Source: JASBYZ01 sp029983705 (GTDB lineage Bacteria; Actinomycetota; Coriobacteriia; Coriobacteriales; JAEZZM01). Taken from it: DNA of 64,000 nt. The stretch is from positions 1,054,001 to 1,118,000 of the forward strand of contig OZ221969.1 in the NCBI GenBank assembly GCA_965119715.1, read 5' to 3'. Position 1 is the stretch's first letter, and each line of letters begins with the position of its first letter. Under the pieces are notes generated by a model, which worked only from the letters and a program-made list of their open reading frames with translations, ran no database searches and was not told the origin of the DNA. A program made the translations under genes and the position numbers. This document shows, piece after piece, positions 8,647 through 16,960 of this stretch.

Positions 8647-9393
8647 TTAAAGAATAAATGCAATAATTGGGAGCAAGAGTGAAACACCCATTAAGGCAAA
8701 GTCTAAAGCCTTAAAAGGGTACTGCTTAAACGCGCTCTTATCGTCACGTAAATAAAAGCCACGCTGTTCTGCGGCAAGTGCTGCATCGTCAGCCTTTGAT
8801 ACAGAAGAGATAAGCAAAGGAGCCATTAAAGGAAGCATAAGTTTAAGCTTTCTAAAGGGGTTTGGAGTATCAAACTCAACACCTCGTGCTGTTTGAGCTT
8901 CTGTAATCATTTTCATCTCGTGGGCAAATATTGGAATAAATTTAATAGCAGTAGTTATAGTAAAAGCAAACTTATAGGGGATATGTAACTTTTGAACTGC
9001 TGCATTAGTAAGATCAGTAATCTTGGTTAAAGAGAGCATGATAATAAGGGGAAGCGCAAAACCTACGATTCTTAAGACTACTTTAATGCCTCGTCTAATG
9101 CCCTCATCGGTCATGAATAAAAAGATAGTTTGACCATCCCTAATAATAATGGTCTGAACTACAAACATCACAATACCAAGTCCGGCAAGTCCTAGGATAA
9201 GCAGGCGTACAAGCCTTGCAAGGCCTGTAGCTGCTCCTATAGCAACGCTTAGTAATATAAGTGCTATTGAAAGATAAAGGTTACTTGATAAAAAGACTGC
9301 GGCACATATTGCTATGGCAATAAAAATTTTAGTGAGAGGGTTTGCCTTATGAAGGATGGTATTGCCCTCATGGTATTCAAGAATTGCAGGCAT
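8647..9393 (-). CDS. ecfT: ECF transporter transmembrane coupling subunit EcfT
   Basis: This 248-residue membrane protein links the substrate-binding S component to the ATPases of an energy-coupling factor importer. It has hydrophobic segments around residues 25-55, 60-82, 105-122 and 230-246. The two coupling motifs are present: A169-R170-G171 in EAQTARGVEF, and a variant QRG at 210-212 in AAEQRGFY where ARG or SRG is more common. It directly follows the fused ATPase gene, whose stop abuts this start. It is the last gene of the Trp-attenuated operon. Confidence 0.88.
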   Translation of the reverse strand: MPAILEYHEGNTILHKANPLTKIFIAIAICAAVFLSSNLYLSIALILLSVAIGAATGLARLVRLLILGLAGLGIVMFVVQTIIIRDGQTIFLFMTDEGIRRGIKVVLRIVGFALPLIIMLSLTKITDLTNAAVQKLHIPYKFAFTITTAIKFIPIFAHEMKMITEAQTARGVEFDTPNPFRKLKLMLPLMAPLLISSVSKADDAALAAEQRGFYLRDDKSAFKQYPFKALDFALMGVSLLLPIIAFIL

Positions 9394-11133
9394 CTACATC
9401 ATCGCCTGTCTTGTAATTTCTACAATGTCACTAACTTCTGAAACGCCGTGGTATGCCTTGTAGCCCTTATGTGTGAGAGCCTTTGATACTTGCATAACTT
9501 GAGGAGCCTTAAGGTATGACTCATCAAGCACCTCATCTCTCATAAATATGTCCTCTGAACTTCCGTTTGCAAGCATTTTTCCGTTTGCCATAACTATTAC
9601 TCGGCTTGCAAAGTCGCTTACGACTTCCATGTCGTGACACACCATAAGCACAGCGCAACCCTGCTCTTGAGCGTCTTTAACGATCTGCATAACCCTCATA
9701 CACTCTTGATAGTCAAGCCCGTTAGTTGGCTCATCTAAGATTAAAACGCGAGGCTCAGTAACCAGAGTGGATGCAAGGGCAACAAGCTGCCTTTGACCAC
9801 GAGAGAGGGTAAAAGGAGCTGCATCTTTATCAAGACCAAAGTTATTAATCATCTCGATTGCTTTGCTCTGAGCCTCCTCAGTACTTTTGCCAAGGAGCTC
9901 TAGGCTAAATGCAACCTCTTCAAGCACGGTATTTTTACTAATTTGATAGTCTGGGTTTTGAAAGAGGGTTGATACAAACTGAGCAATTTGAGAAGTACGT
10001 GCATCTTGGGTGTTATTACCACAAATAGAGACACTTCCAGCACTTGGTTTTATAAGGCCGTTGGTAAGCTTAGTAATAGTTGTTTTACCAGCACCATTTT
10101 GTCCTACAATTGCAAGAAGCTCTCCGGCATATAAGTCAAAGCTCACATCACTCAGTGCCTTTAGTCCCGTAGGATAGATATAGTCAACATGCTCAAAGTT
10201 AAGGACTTGTTCTTCAGGTTTTGGAGTGTGTGCGTGGGGAGAGCTTAGGTCCTCATCGCCCAAAGATAGCTTTGAATCTTTTGAGGCGCCTTTAAGTAAT
10301 GAATCAATCTCAGTAAGGCTCTCTGAAACAGTAAGTGCGACAGCGTTTTTCTCACTTAAGCGAGCCTCGTACAAACTATTTGAGATTCTAGTAACACGCG
10401 GGGTGTCAACACCAATAGCTCTAAGTTCTTCAGAGTGAGAAAAGACCTCCTTTGGACTTCCGTAAAAGGCAAGTTCACCCTTACTCATAACCGCAATATG
10501 CTTACAAAACTCGGCAAGGTGGGCAACCTTTTGCTCAATTACTACGATGGTCATATTATGATCTTGATTTAATGTCTTTAAGATTTCATACACGTTTTCT
10601 GTTGAGGCAGGATCAAGTGCAGCAGTTGGCTCATCTAAGACCATAACCTGGGGGTTCAGTGCAAGAATCGCTGCAATGGCAACCTTTTGCTTTTGTCCTC
10701 CAGAAAGCGTCATAATCTCACGATCTTTAAGCTCTAAGATACCTACTCTAGATAGCGTTTCATCAATAATTCTGGGGATGTCTGCATGGTTAACTCCAAA
10801 ATTTTCAAGACCATATAACATCTCGTCATACACATTTGCGGCAACAATTTGCGCATCTATGTTTTGGAGCACGGATCCGAGCACCTTAGAGATATCAGTA
10901 AGGCTTGCCTCATAAGTATCAAGCTCACCAATTTGTGCCTGGCCTCGGTATTCTCCTCTAAAATGATGAGGAATAGCCCCGCTCAATGAAGAAGCGAGGC
11001 TAGTCTTTCCTGCACCTGATGGACCAATGATTCCTAAAAAGTCACCTGGTGCTATATCAAGATTGATATCTTTTAGTGCAAAGTGTTCTGCGTCTTTATA
11101 CTTAAAAGATAAATCCTTGATAAAAATAGTCAC
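9394..11133 (-). CDS. ECF transporter ATPase with two fused ABC domains
   Basis: The 579-residue protein fuses the two ECF ATPases that are usually encoded separately. Domain 1 has Walker A GPSGAGKT at 37-44, signature LSGGQ at 143-147 and Walker B ending in DEPT at 167-170. Domain 2, from about residue 310, has Walker A GQNGAGKT at 344-351, a variant signature LSRGQ at 443-447 and DEPT at 467-470. A linker of roughly 70 residues (240-310) joins them. It supplies the energy for the S component encoded upstream. The start overlaps nothing and lies 15 bases after the S component stop. Confidence 0.9.
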   Translation of the reverse strand: MTIFIKDLSFKYKDAEHFALKDINLDIAPGDFLGIIGPSGAGKTSLASSLSGAIPHHFRGEYRGQAQIGELDTYEASLTDISKVLGSVLQNIDAQIVAANVYDEMLYGLENFGVNHADIPRIIDETLSRVGILELKDREIMTLSGGQKQKVAIAAILALNPQVMVLDEPTAALDPASTENVYEILKTLNQDHNMTIVVIEQKVAHLAEFCKHIAVMSKGELAFYGSPKEVFSHSEELRAIGVDTPRVTRISNSLYEARLSEKNAVALTVSESLTEIDSLLKGASKDSKLSLGDEDLSSPHAHTPKPEEQVLNFEHVDYIYPTGLKALSDVSFDLYAGELLAIVGQNGAGKTTITKLTNGLIKPSAGSVSICGNNTQDARTSQIAQFVSTLFQNPDYQISKNTVLEEVAFSLELLGKSTEEAQSKAIEMINNFGLDKDAAPFTLSRGQRQLVALASTLVTEPRVLILDEPTNGLDYQECMRVMQIVKDAQEQGCAVLMVCHDMEVVSDFASRVIVMANGKMLANGSSEDIFMRDEVLDESYLKAPQVMQVSKALTHKGYKAYHGVSEVSDIVEITRQAMM

Positions 11134-11148
11134 GAGTTAATTTCTTTC

Positions 11149-11724
11149 TTATAGTTCTCTTTTTGCTGCCTTTGCAAGTGGGAAGTAGAGAGCCTGAACA
11201 ACAATTGCGTTAGCAAGAGCGGTACCTAATACGATAGGAGCCATTACTAAAATTGATGCAGGCTCTGCACCCATAACAAATATTGTAGCAACTGTAGCAA
11301 AGATTGAACCAGAAATTAGGGTAGTAATAAAGGTTCCAACAAATGGGATGTATACACGGTTTTTCTTAGTAAGTACTTTTGCTGCCATAAAGCCCATAAA
11401 TGCTGAAGCTGGGATATCGCAGAGATACTCAAGACCTGGAATCGAGGTGGTAAGCTGGATTACTGTTGCACCCAAGATACCAATAATTATTGCCTGAGGA
11501 ATGCTTGGTCTAATAAGGAGGATTGCAATACAAAATGCTGCAATACAAAACTCCGGTTGAATACCAGTAATTGCAAGTGCCTTACCTACGGTAGCGTTTA
11601 AGATTACGCCTGCTGCAAGTAAAATTGCAATCAGTACGAGTGCAGATACGTCGAGTTTACCTCGCACGTTTTCGGTAGAAATTGTTCTTACTGCGCCTTG
11701 TGGGGTGTTTTCTTGGTTTTGCAT
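11149..11724 (-). CDS. ECF transporter S component, probable tryptophan-specific (TrpP-like)
   Basis: This 191-residue integral membrane protein has about six hydrophobic segments and a short hydrophilic N-terminus. It is the first gene of an operon with a fused ECF ATPase and EcfT, so it should be the substrate-binding subunit. Segments such as GATVIQLTTSIPG resemble the TTxFPG region I recall in TrpP of Bacillus. The stronger evidence is upstream: a leader peptide with three consecutive Trp codons and an attenuator. Tryptophan specificity is therefore an inference from regulation plus weak resemblance. AGAAAGG precedes the ATG by nine bases. Confidence 0.75.
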   Translation of the reverse strand: MQNQENTPQGAVRTISTENVRGKLDVSALVLIAILLAAGVILNATVGKALAITGIQPEFCIAAFCIAILLIRPSIPQAIIIGILGATVIQLTTSIPGLEYLCDIPASAFMGFMAAKVLTKKNRVYIPFVGTFITTLISGSIFATVATIFVMGAEPASILVMAPIVLGTALANAIVVQALYFPLAKAAKREL

Positions 11725-11815
11725 CTTAAAATACCTTTCTTTTTGTCTTTCTCTTTTTTATCGTCATAATTTTTATGAATTATTAACACCAATTAGTAAA
11801 GGACTGAAAGGGAGC

Positions 11816-11849
11816 AATAAAAAAGCTCCCGGTCAACCCAGGAGCTTTT
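11816..11849 (-). terminator. Attenuator terminator of the ECF operon leader
   Basis: On the minus strand AAAAGCTCCTGG (11849-11838) pairs with CCGGGAGCTTTT (11832-11821) around a GTTGA loop. One T-G wobble is present, and the stem runs into six Ts. The loop and upper stem (GGGTTGAC, 11839-11832) can instead pair with GTCAACTC (11890-11883) at the end of the leader peptide coding region, giving a mutually exclusive antiterminator. It lies about 90 bases before the S component start. Confidence 0.88.
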
Positions 11850-11865
11850 GCGTTATTTTAGGTAT

Positions 11866-11911
11866 GGCAAAATAGCAACTTAGAGTTGACGCTTAGAAGA
11901 TAGATTTTGCC
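11866..11911 (-). promoter_or_regulatory. Leader stem overlapping the third Trp codon
   Basis: GGCAAAAT (11911-11904), which begins inside the third Trp codon, is the exact complement of ATTTTGCC (11873-11866). A ribosome stalled on the Trp codons would mask the first strand. A ribosome at the leader stop codon (11880-11882) would cover the antiterminator strand 11890-11883. This is the arrangement expected of ribosome-mediated attenuation. The pairing is seen by eye; the dynamics are inference. Confidence 0.65.
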
Positions 11912-11957
11912 ACCACCATGCTCTGAATGATAATTCAAAAGCTAAAACAGTATTCAT
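11880..11957 (-). CDS. Trp-rich leader peptide of the ECF importer operon
   Basis: This 25-codon open frame starts at ATG 11957, nine bases after a strong AAGGAGG (11973-11967). Codons 14-16 are three consecutive TGG, in the context RAWWWQN. It ends at TAA 11880. The frame is followed by mutually exclusive antiterminator and terminator hairpins and then by the ECF S component. Its length, Trp run, strong ribosome-binding site and position match trp-type leader peptides; the product itself probably has no function. Low charged tryptophanyl-tRNA should stall the ribosome here and allow read-through into the transporter genes. Confidence 0.88.
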   Translation of the reverse strand: MNTVLAFELSFRAWWWQNLSSKRQL

Positions 11958-12013
11958 TGTGGCAAACCTCCTTCAAGCATCAAAAAAATGTAAATAAAAT
12001 TTGTTAATTCATA

Positions 12014-12041
12014 ATCCTACTAAATTAATTAAAGCTGTCAA
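12014..12041 (-). promoter_or_regulatory. Promoter of the Trp-attenuated ECF operon
   Basis: On the minus strand a consensus -35 TTGACA (12041-12036) is followed after 16 bp by TAGGAT (12019-12014). Transcription would begin near 12007, about 50 bases before the leader ATG, leaving room for the leader and its hairpins. Confidence 0.6.
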
Positions 12042-12157
12042 GAATAAGTTCAAAAATTTTTAATTTGACTTAGGTAAACGGTAAATTTGCCTTGATATAC
12101 AAATTATTCTTAGTAATAATAAAAGCAGTTTGTACTTGAGATAAGGGGTTATACGGT

Positions 12158-12709
12158 ATGAATTTAAGTAGAGAGCACTATGATGAATCAGCTAAATTCC
12201 ACGGACATTATGGTCCAGGCCTAGCTATTGGTTTTAGAGCAGCAGATCAGGCCTTAAGTGATTTAGATGTTTCTTTAGATCAAACTGGAGCACTTGTGTG
12301 CGTGACAGAAACTCAAACCTGCCCCTCAGATGCTATCCAAGTTTGCCTTGGCCTTACCTTTGGAAAAGGTGGCATCAACTATCTACCTACCGGAAAGATT
12401 GCCTTTAGCTTTTTTCATAAAGATACTCATAAGTCAGTTCGCTACCTCTTTAAGGCACACAAGCCCAAAGGAATGAAGCGAGATGAGTGGGAAGAAGCAG
12501 TTCTTACAAAACCCTTTGAAGAACTTTTTGAGGTGAGCACTCCTCATATAGACATGCCCCAAGAGCTTCGCTTGTGGGATGATCTTCAATGTGATGAGTG
12601 TCATGAATGGATTTCAGAGCACAGAAAGTATGAAGTAGGCTTAAAGACTTTGTGCTATGAGTGTGCGCTCAAAGCATCCAAGATTGACCCCGATTTTCAA
12701 AATAAGTAA
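12158..12709 (+). CDS. FmdE family protein with C-terminal zinc-finger-like motif
   Basis: The protein has 183 residues. The N-terminal 130 match the FmdE family (FwdE-related), with FHGHYGPGLAIGFRA near residue 14, CPSDAIQ near 59 and a TFGKGG segment. The family name comes from formylmethanofuran dehydrogenase subunit E; bacterial members often sit near molybdenum enzymes or metal transport genes and their role is poorly defined. The C-terminus carries CDECHEW ... CYEC, a likely four-cysteine zinc site. AAGGGG precedes the ATG. Molybdenum-related function is suggested by the ModE-like gene nearby but is not shown. Confidence 0.8.
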   Translation: MNLSREHYDESAKFHGHYGPGLAIGFRAADQALSDLDVSLDQTGALVCVTETQTCPSDAIQVCLGLTFGKGGINYLPTGKIAFSFFHKDTHKSVRYLFKAHKPKGMKRDEWEEAVLTKPFEELFEVSTPHIDMPQELRLWDDLQCDECHEWISEHRKYEVGLKTLCYECALKASKIDPDFQNK

Positions 12710-12805
12710 CATACTTAACAAATAATTCACTTCTAAAGGCCTGCTTTTTTAGGCAAAATGGCTATAGTGATATATGTATGTAAATTGAGTACAAATGAGG
12801 TAGCC

Positions 12806-13387
12806 TTGGCTCATCAAAGCATTAAGCTCAAAAGATGTTTAGCAAAGTATGAGTTGTACCAAGAGTACATCTCTTATGTAGAAGATATACTTAACCACCC
12901 AGAAGTCCAAAGAATGGCAGATTTTGCTCATCACGGTACTACCTCTACCTTAGAGCATGTCATGCACGTTTCTTACTACACTTTCTTTTTATGCAAAAAA
13001 TACGGCCTTGATGCACGTGCAGGTGCTCGCGCCGGTTTATTACATGACTTCTTTTTATATGACTGGCATGAAAAAGAAGATCCAAAAATTGTGCATACCC
13101 TCTATCACCCAAAGATAGCTCTTAAAAATGCCGAGAAGTATTTTGAGCTTTCTGACGTTGAGCGAGAGATGATACTTTTACACATGTATCCTGTGGTAGA
13201 AGGTTTTAAGCAGCCTAAGTATAAAGAGACTCAAGTGATACAGATGGTAGATAAAATCTGTGCAGTATCAGAGGTATTAAAGGTTGTTCCAAAACTTGTA
13301 GAAAGACGTCTCCAAAAGATTGCTCTTGGAGAGGCAGTATCACTTGGACTGGTGCCGGTTGAGGTACATCAAAGTAGATTCTTTTAA
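12806..13387 (+). CDS. HD-domain metal-dependent phosphohydrolase family protein
   Basis: The protein has about 193 residues with an HD domain: a conserved histidine in LEHVMHVSYYTF and the HD pair in RAGLLHDFFLYDW. Downstream histidines in LLHMYPV and D in QMVDKICAV complete the likely metal site. The substrate is unknown; related short HD proteins are simply annotated as hydrolases. I prefer the TTG start at 12806, which follows GAGG by five bases and begins the likely family N-terminus. An in-frame ATG at 12758 would add 16 residues but lacks a ribosome-binding site. Confidence 0.75.
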   Translation: MAHQSIKLKRCLAKYELYQEYISYVEDILNHPEVQRMADFAHHGTTSTLEHVMHVSYYTFFLCKKYGLDARAGARAGLLHDFFLYDWHEKEDPKIVHTLYHPKIALKNAEKYFELSDVEREMILLHMYPVVEGFKQPKYKETQVIQMVDKICAVSEVLKVVPKLVERRLQKIALGEAVSLGLVPVEVHQSRFF

Positions 13388-13397
13388 GCAAAAGTAA

Positions 13398-13419
13398 AAG
13401 GCGCCACATTGGGCGCCTT
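13398..13419. terminator. Bidirectional terminator between HD gene and modE-like gene
   Basis: AAGGCGCC and GGCGCCTT form a perfect 8-bp stem with loop ACATTG. TTATTA follows on the plus strand and a TTTTACTTTT run follows on the minus strand, so it can serve both convergent genes. Confidence 0.8.
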
Positions 13420-13420
13420 A

Positions 13421-13798
13421 TTAGTCTTCTGTCTCTTCTTTTTCGTAATCTTCCATGATTTCGATAAAGCGTTCAGAGGCAAGCGCTGATGCTTCTTGTT
13501 CAATTTGTAGATAGGCGTTTAAGAGTTTTAAGCCATCTGGGGTAAGTGAAGAGCCGTGTGCACCGTGGCGATCAATTAAATCAAGGCCCACATGTCCTTC
13601 AGCTTCCTTTACAAGCCTCCAAGCTTTTGAATATGCCATGTTCATAGCCTTAGCAGCTTGATTTAGTGAGCCGCGCTTAGCAACTCCTTGTAGAAGAGAG
13701 ACAGTTCCTCTTCCAAAGGTGCCTGGTAGATCTGATGCCTCTTTTCCAATTGAGAGCTTAATATTTACATCAAGGTCTCTATAATTTTTCACACTCAT
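13421..13798 (-). CDS. ModE-type LysR-like winged-helix transcriptional regulator
   Basis: This 125-residue protein consists mostly of the ModE N-terminal DNA-binding domain: GRGTVSLLQGVAKRGSLNQAAKAM, then MAYSKAWRLV and the wing GAHGSSLTPDGLKLL. No molybdate-binding (MOP) domain follows, so it may be a one-domain form that senses indirectly or not at all. I use the ATG at 13798. The longer frame to 13861 would overlap the 3' end of the upstream degV gene. The neighbouring FmdE protein and the molybdoenzyme at 247 make a link to molybdenum metabolism plausible. Confidence 0.8.
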   Translation of the reverse strand: MSVKNYRDLDVNIKLSIGKEASDLPGTFGRGTVSLLQGVAKRGSLNQAAKAMNMAYSKAWRLVKEAEGHVGLDLIDRHGAHGSSLTPDGLKLLNAYLQIEQEASALASERFIEIMEDYEKEETED

Positions 13799-13844
13799 AG
13801 CCTTTTTATCCCTAACTCTTAAAAACCTAGTATTTCTATCTATT

Positions 13845-14720
13845 TTATATCTTATTCCCAAAAAAGAATAAAGCTACTGACCCCGGACCGGTATGAGAAC
13901 CGATAATGGGGCCTATTGATATAAGCTCAATATTTTCTGCCTTCATATCAGTGCTGTCACAAATAAAGTCTTTGAGCTTTTGTGCCTCATCTGCGCAGTC
14001 CCCATGGCAGATAATGACCTTATCGCCCGTAAGATCTAAGTCAGCGTATTCTGTAAATTTATCTGACAGTGCAACAATTGAGCGCTTTCTGCCTCTTACA
14101 GTCTCTCGTGCATTAAGCGTTCCATCAGCTTCAACCGTCAAAATAGGCTTGATATTTAAGGCGTCAACTGCCTTTGACTTGATAAAACCAATGCGACCTC
14201 CGCGGCGTAAGGTTTCCATATTTTCAACCGTAAACCAGTGGCAGGTGTGATGTACAAGCTCTTTGAGCTTATCGCTTGCCTCATCAAAGCTTAGGCCTTC
14301 GTTTCTAAACTTAAGCGCCTTATAGCCTAAAATTCCCATACCGCCTGAGGCTGCCTTAGTATTTATTACGGTGTATCTAATAGAGGGGTGCTCTTGAGAA
14401 AGCTCCTTAAAGGTCTCTTCAGTTAAGTCAAAAGTTCCTGAGAGCTTGTCTGAAAAGCCTATATAAATGATATCTTTACCAAGACTAAAGGCTTTGCTTA
14501 GCACCTCAGTGACCTGCATTTTATTTGGCTGAGAGGTCTTTGAAATCTTTCCTGATCTAAGCAGTTCAAAAAATTCGTGTGAACGGGTATCGTCAAACAT
14601 TGAGTAAGGATATTCCTCATTATCAATAATGACTGACATAGGAATAACCAGGAAATCTTCTTGTTCTAACACCCTTAGGTCAAGTGCACTTCCTGCATCC
14701 GTAACAATAGTAAAGCTCAT
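13845..14720 (-). CDS. DegV family fatty-acid-binding protein
   Basis: The 291-residue protein matches the DegV family throughout: FTIVTDAGSALDL at the N-terminus, SKTSQPN near residue 60, and IGFSDKLSGTFDLT near 95, where the family binds a fatty-acid carboxylate. Members act as fatty-acid-binding partners (FakB) that present fatty acids to the FakA kinase. No fakA is in the window. The gene lies immediately upstream of the modE-like gene on the same strand, so the two may share a transcript. Confidence 0.9.
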   Translation of the reverse strand: MSFTIVTDAGSALDLRVLEQEDFLVIPMSVIIDNEEYPYSMFDDTRSHEFFELLRSGKISKTSQPNKMQVTEVLSKAFSLGKDIIYIGFSDKLSGTFDLTEETFKELSQEHPSIRYTVINTKAASGGMGILGYKALKFRNEGLSFDEASDKLKELVHHTCHWFTVENMETLRRGGRIGFIKSKAVDALNIKPILTVEADGTLNARETVRGRKRSIVALSDKFTEYADLDLTGDKVIICHGDCADEAQKLKDFICDSTDMKAENIELISIGPIIGSHTGPGSVALFFFGNKI

Positions 14721-14939
14721 GAGTGCTCATTCTCCTCATCACTCAAGCATATTTATAGTGAAATGTGATAATTCCACATTATTCTTACCAGAGATAGACT
14801 AATTATTCAAGCAGATAATAAGTAAAATTGAAGAGATTTTGCACTGTACATAAATTAGACTTAGATTAAAATATTTTTTCATTAATAGTTTGTTATAGTA
14901 TAAAGCAACTGTATAGACGCTTGGGGGTTAAGTAAAACC

Positions 14940-15326
14940 ATGAATTTTTCTAAACAAAGAGAACTGGTAAAAGACATTGTAATGCAGTCTCATGACCATC
15001 CCACGGCAGAAATGGTCTACAACAGAGCTCGCAATATAATGCCAGGTATTGGTATGGCTACGGTATACAGAAATTTAAATGTTCTTGTTGAGACAGGCGT
15101 GCTCAATAGAGTTTCTTTTCCGGGTGATATTGACCGCTTTGATAATGCAAAAGACCCTCATGATCATGCATACTGCGTTAACTGCAAAAACATCATAGAT
15201 ATTATGATTCCAGAAAAAACTAAAAAGAAGCTTATGGCTGATGCGGCTCAGGCAAACGGCATAAGTCCAATTAACTGTAAAATTACCATCGAGATTGTTT
15301 GTGATGACTGCGCGCAAAATAATTAA
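14940..15326 (+). CDS. Fur/PerR family metalloregulator
   Basis: The protein has 128 residues and is a compact Fur-family repressor. It has an N-terminal winged helix (HPTAEMVYNRARN, then GMATVYRNLNVLVE) and a C-terminal dimerisation domain. The structural zinc site is visible as CVNC and CDDC. The metal-sensing region reads RFDNAKDPHDH, closer to PerR than to Fur or Zur. Peroxide or iron sensing is likely; its targets cannot be assigned, and no clear Per box was recognised in front of tpx. Confidence 0.85.
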   Translation: MNFSKQRELVKDIVMQSHDHPTAEMVYNRARNIMPGIGMATVYRNLNVLVETGVLNRVSFPGDIDRFDNAKDPHDHAYCVNCKNIIDIMIPEKTKKKLMADAAQANGISPINCKITIEIVCDDCAQNN

Positions 15327-15336
15327 TTGTGTACAC

Positions 15337-15364
15337 TTATCCCAAAGTCCCATGGCTATATAAT
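15337..15364 (+). promoter_or_regulatory. Possible guaB promoter
   Basis: A consensus -10 TATAAT lies at 15359-15364, about 50 bases before the guaB start, with a weak -35 TTATCC 16 bp upstream. No riboswitch-like structure was recognised between it and the gene. Confidence 0.35.
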
Positions 15365-15414
15365 TTGTTAGTATAGCTTTCACTATTTAGGCATAAGCAA
15401 AGGAGTATCATCGC

Positions 15415-16938
15415 ATGGCTTACTATTATCCTCAAGAGTCTCACACATTTTCAGAGTACTTATTAGTTCCAGGATATTCATCGTCTCAAAACATTCCAAC
15501 TGCAGTTGACCTTAAAACTCCGCTGGTTAGATTTAAAAAAGGCGAAGAGCCACGACTTACGCTTAATATTCCTATGGTGTCTGCAATTATGCAGGCGGTT
15601 TCTGGCGAGAAGCTCGCGGTTGCTCTTGCAAAAGAGGGCGGTCTTTCATTTATTTATGGTTCACAAACCATTGAAGACCAAGCTGCGATGGTTGCTCGCG
15701 TAAAAGATTACAAGGCTGGTTTTGTAAGCTCTGACGTTAACTTAACTCCAGACCAAACCCTTGCAGATGTGCTTGAGCTTAAGGCAAAAAGCGGACACTC
15801 AACTATGCCGGTAACTGATGATGGCACTGAGACTGGAAAGCTCTTAGGTATTATCACTTCTAGAGACTACCGTGTTTCTCGACTTTCACCTGATACCTTT
15901 GTTAAAGATATGATGACTCCTTTTGAGGACTTAATTGTAGCTCCTGAGGATGCCACCTTATCTGAGTGCAATGATTTAATTTGGGACCATAAACTCAATC
16001 AGATTCCTGTGGTAGATAAAGACCAAAACTTAAAGTATTTGGTATTTAGAAAAGACTATGATACTCACAAAAACAATCCACTTGAAGTACTTGATGAGCA
16101 CAAACGCTACCTTGTTGGTGCTGGTATTAATACTCGTGATTATGCTGAAAGAGTTCCTGCGCTACTAGAGGCTGGCGTTGACGTGTTGTGCATTGACTCT
16201 TCTGAGGGCTTTAGTGAGTGGCAAAAGCATACCCTTGATTGGATTCGTGAGCACTACGGACATGATGTATTAGTTGGAGCTGGAAACGTTGTAGACGCTG
16301 AGGGCTTTAGATTTTTAGCAGACGCTGGTGCTGACTTTATTAAAGTTGGAATTGGCGGAGGCTCTATCTGTATTACCAGAGAGCAAAAAGGTATTGGTAG
16401 AGGACAGGCAAGTGCTGTTCAAGATGTAGCCCAAGCACGTGATGAGTACTTTAAAGAGACTGGCGTATACGTTCCAATCTGCTCTGACGGCGGTATTGTA
16501 TATGACTACCATATGACTTTAGCTCTTGCTATGGGATCAGACTTTATGATGTTAGGCAGATACTTTGCCCGCTTTGATGAGTCTCCTTCAAACCGTGTGT
16601 CTATCAACGGTAGCTACATGAAAGAGTACTGGGGCGAAGGTTCTGCTCGTGCAAGAAACTGGCAGCGCTATGACCTTGGTGACACCAAAGACAAGCTCTC
16701 CTTTGTTGAAGGTGTTGATTCATACGTTCCTTATGCTGGTTCTTTACACGATGGAGTTCAAGGCTCTCTTGCTAAGATTAAGTCTACAATGTGCAACTGC
16801 GGTGCCCTTACCATTGCAGAGCTTCAAGAAAAAGCAAAACTTACGCTCGTGTCATCAACTTCAATTGTAGAAGGTGGCGCACACGACGTTGTTCTTAAAG
16901 ATAAGACACATTCAACAGACGATAATTTTAGATCATAA
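15415..16938 (+). CDS. guaB: IMP dehydrogenase, trichomonad-like type
   Basis: This 507-residue enzyme converts IMP to XMP with NAD, the committed step of GMP synthesis. It has a TIM barrel interrupted by two CBS domains (about 105-220). The catalytic loop reads GIGGGSICITREQKG with Cys319. Residue numbers known from Tritrichomonas foetus IMPDH coincide here: D261, K310, C319, R382, R418 and Y419. This means the two proteins align without gaps across the barrel, to my recollection of that enzyme. AAAGGAG precedes the ATG. It is followed 22 bases later by leuS. Confidence 0.95.
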   Translation: MAYYYPQESHTFSEYLLVPGYSSSQNIPTAVDLKTPLVRFKKGEEPRLTLNIPMVSAIMQAVSGEKLAVALAKEGGLSFIYGSQTIEDQAAMVARVKDYKAGFVSSDVNLTPDQTLADVLELKAKSGHSTMPVTDDGTETGKLLGIITSRDYRVSRLSPDTFVKDMMTPFEDLIVAPEDATLSECNDLIWDHKLNQIPVVDKDQNLKYLVFRKDYDTHKNNPLEVLDEHKRYLVGAGINTRDYAERVPALLEAGVDVLCIDSSEGFSEWQKHTLDWIREHYGHDVLVGAGNVVDAEGFRFLADAGADFIKVGIGGGSICITREQKGIGRGQASAVQDVAQARDEYFKETGVYVPICSDGGIVYDYHMTLALAMGSDFMMLGRYFARFDESPSNRVSINGSYMKEYWGEGSARARNWQRYDLGDTKDKLSFVEGVDSYVPYAGSLHDGVQGSLAKIKSTMCNCGALTIAELQEKAKLTLVSSTSIVEGGAHDVVLKDKTHSTDDNFRS

Positions 16939-16960
16939 AGAAACAGGGGAAGTAGGTATC

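Noticed and set aside
11725..12013. T-box or TRAP-type regulation of the ECF operon
   Set aside because: No T-box sequence and no series of spaced GAG/UAG repeats was found, while a translated Trp-rich leader with antiterminator and terminator is clearly visible.
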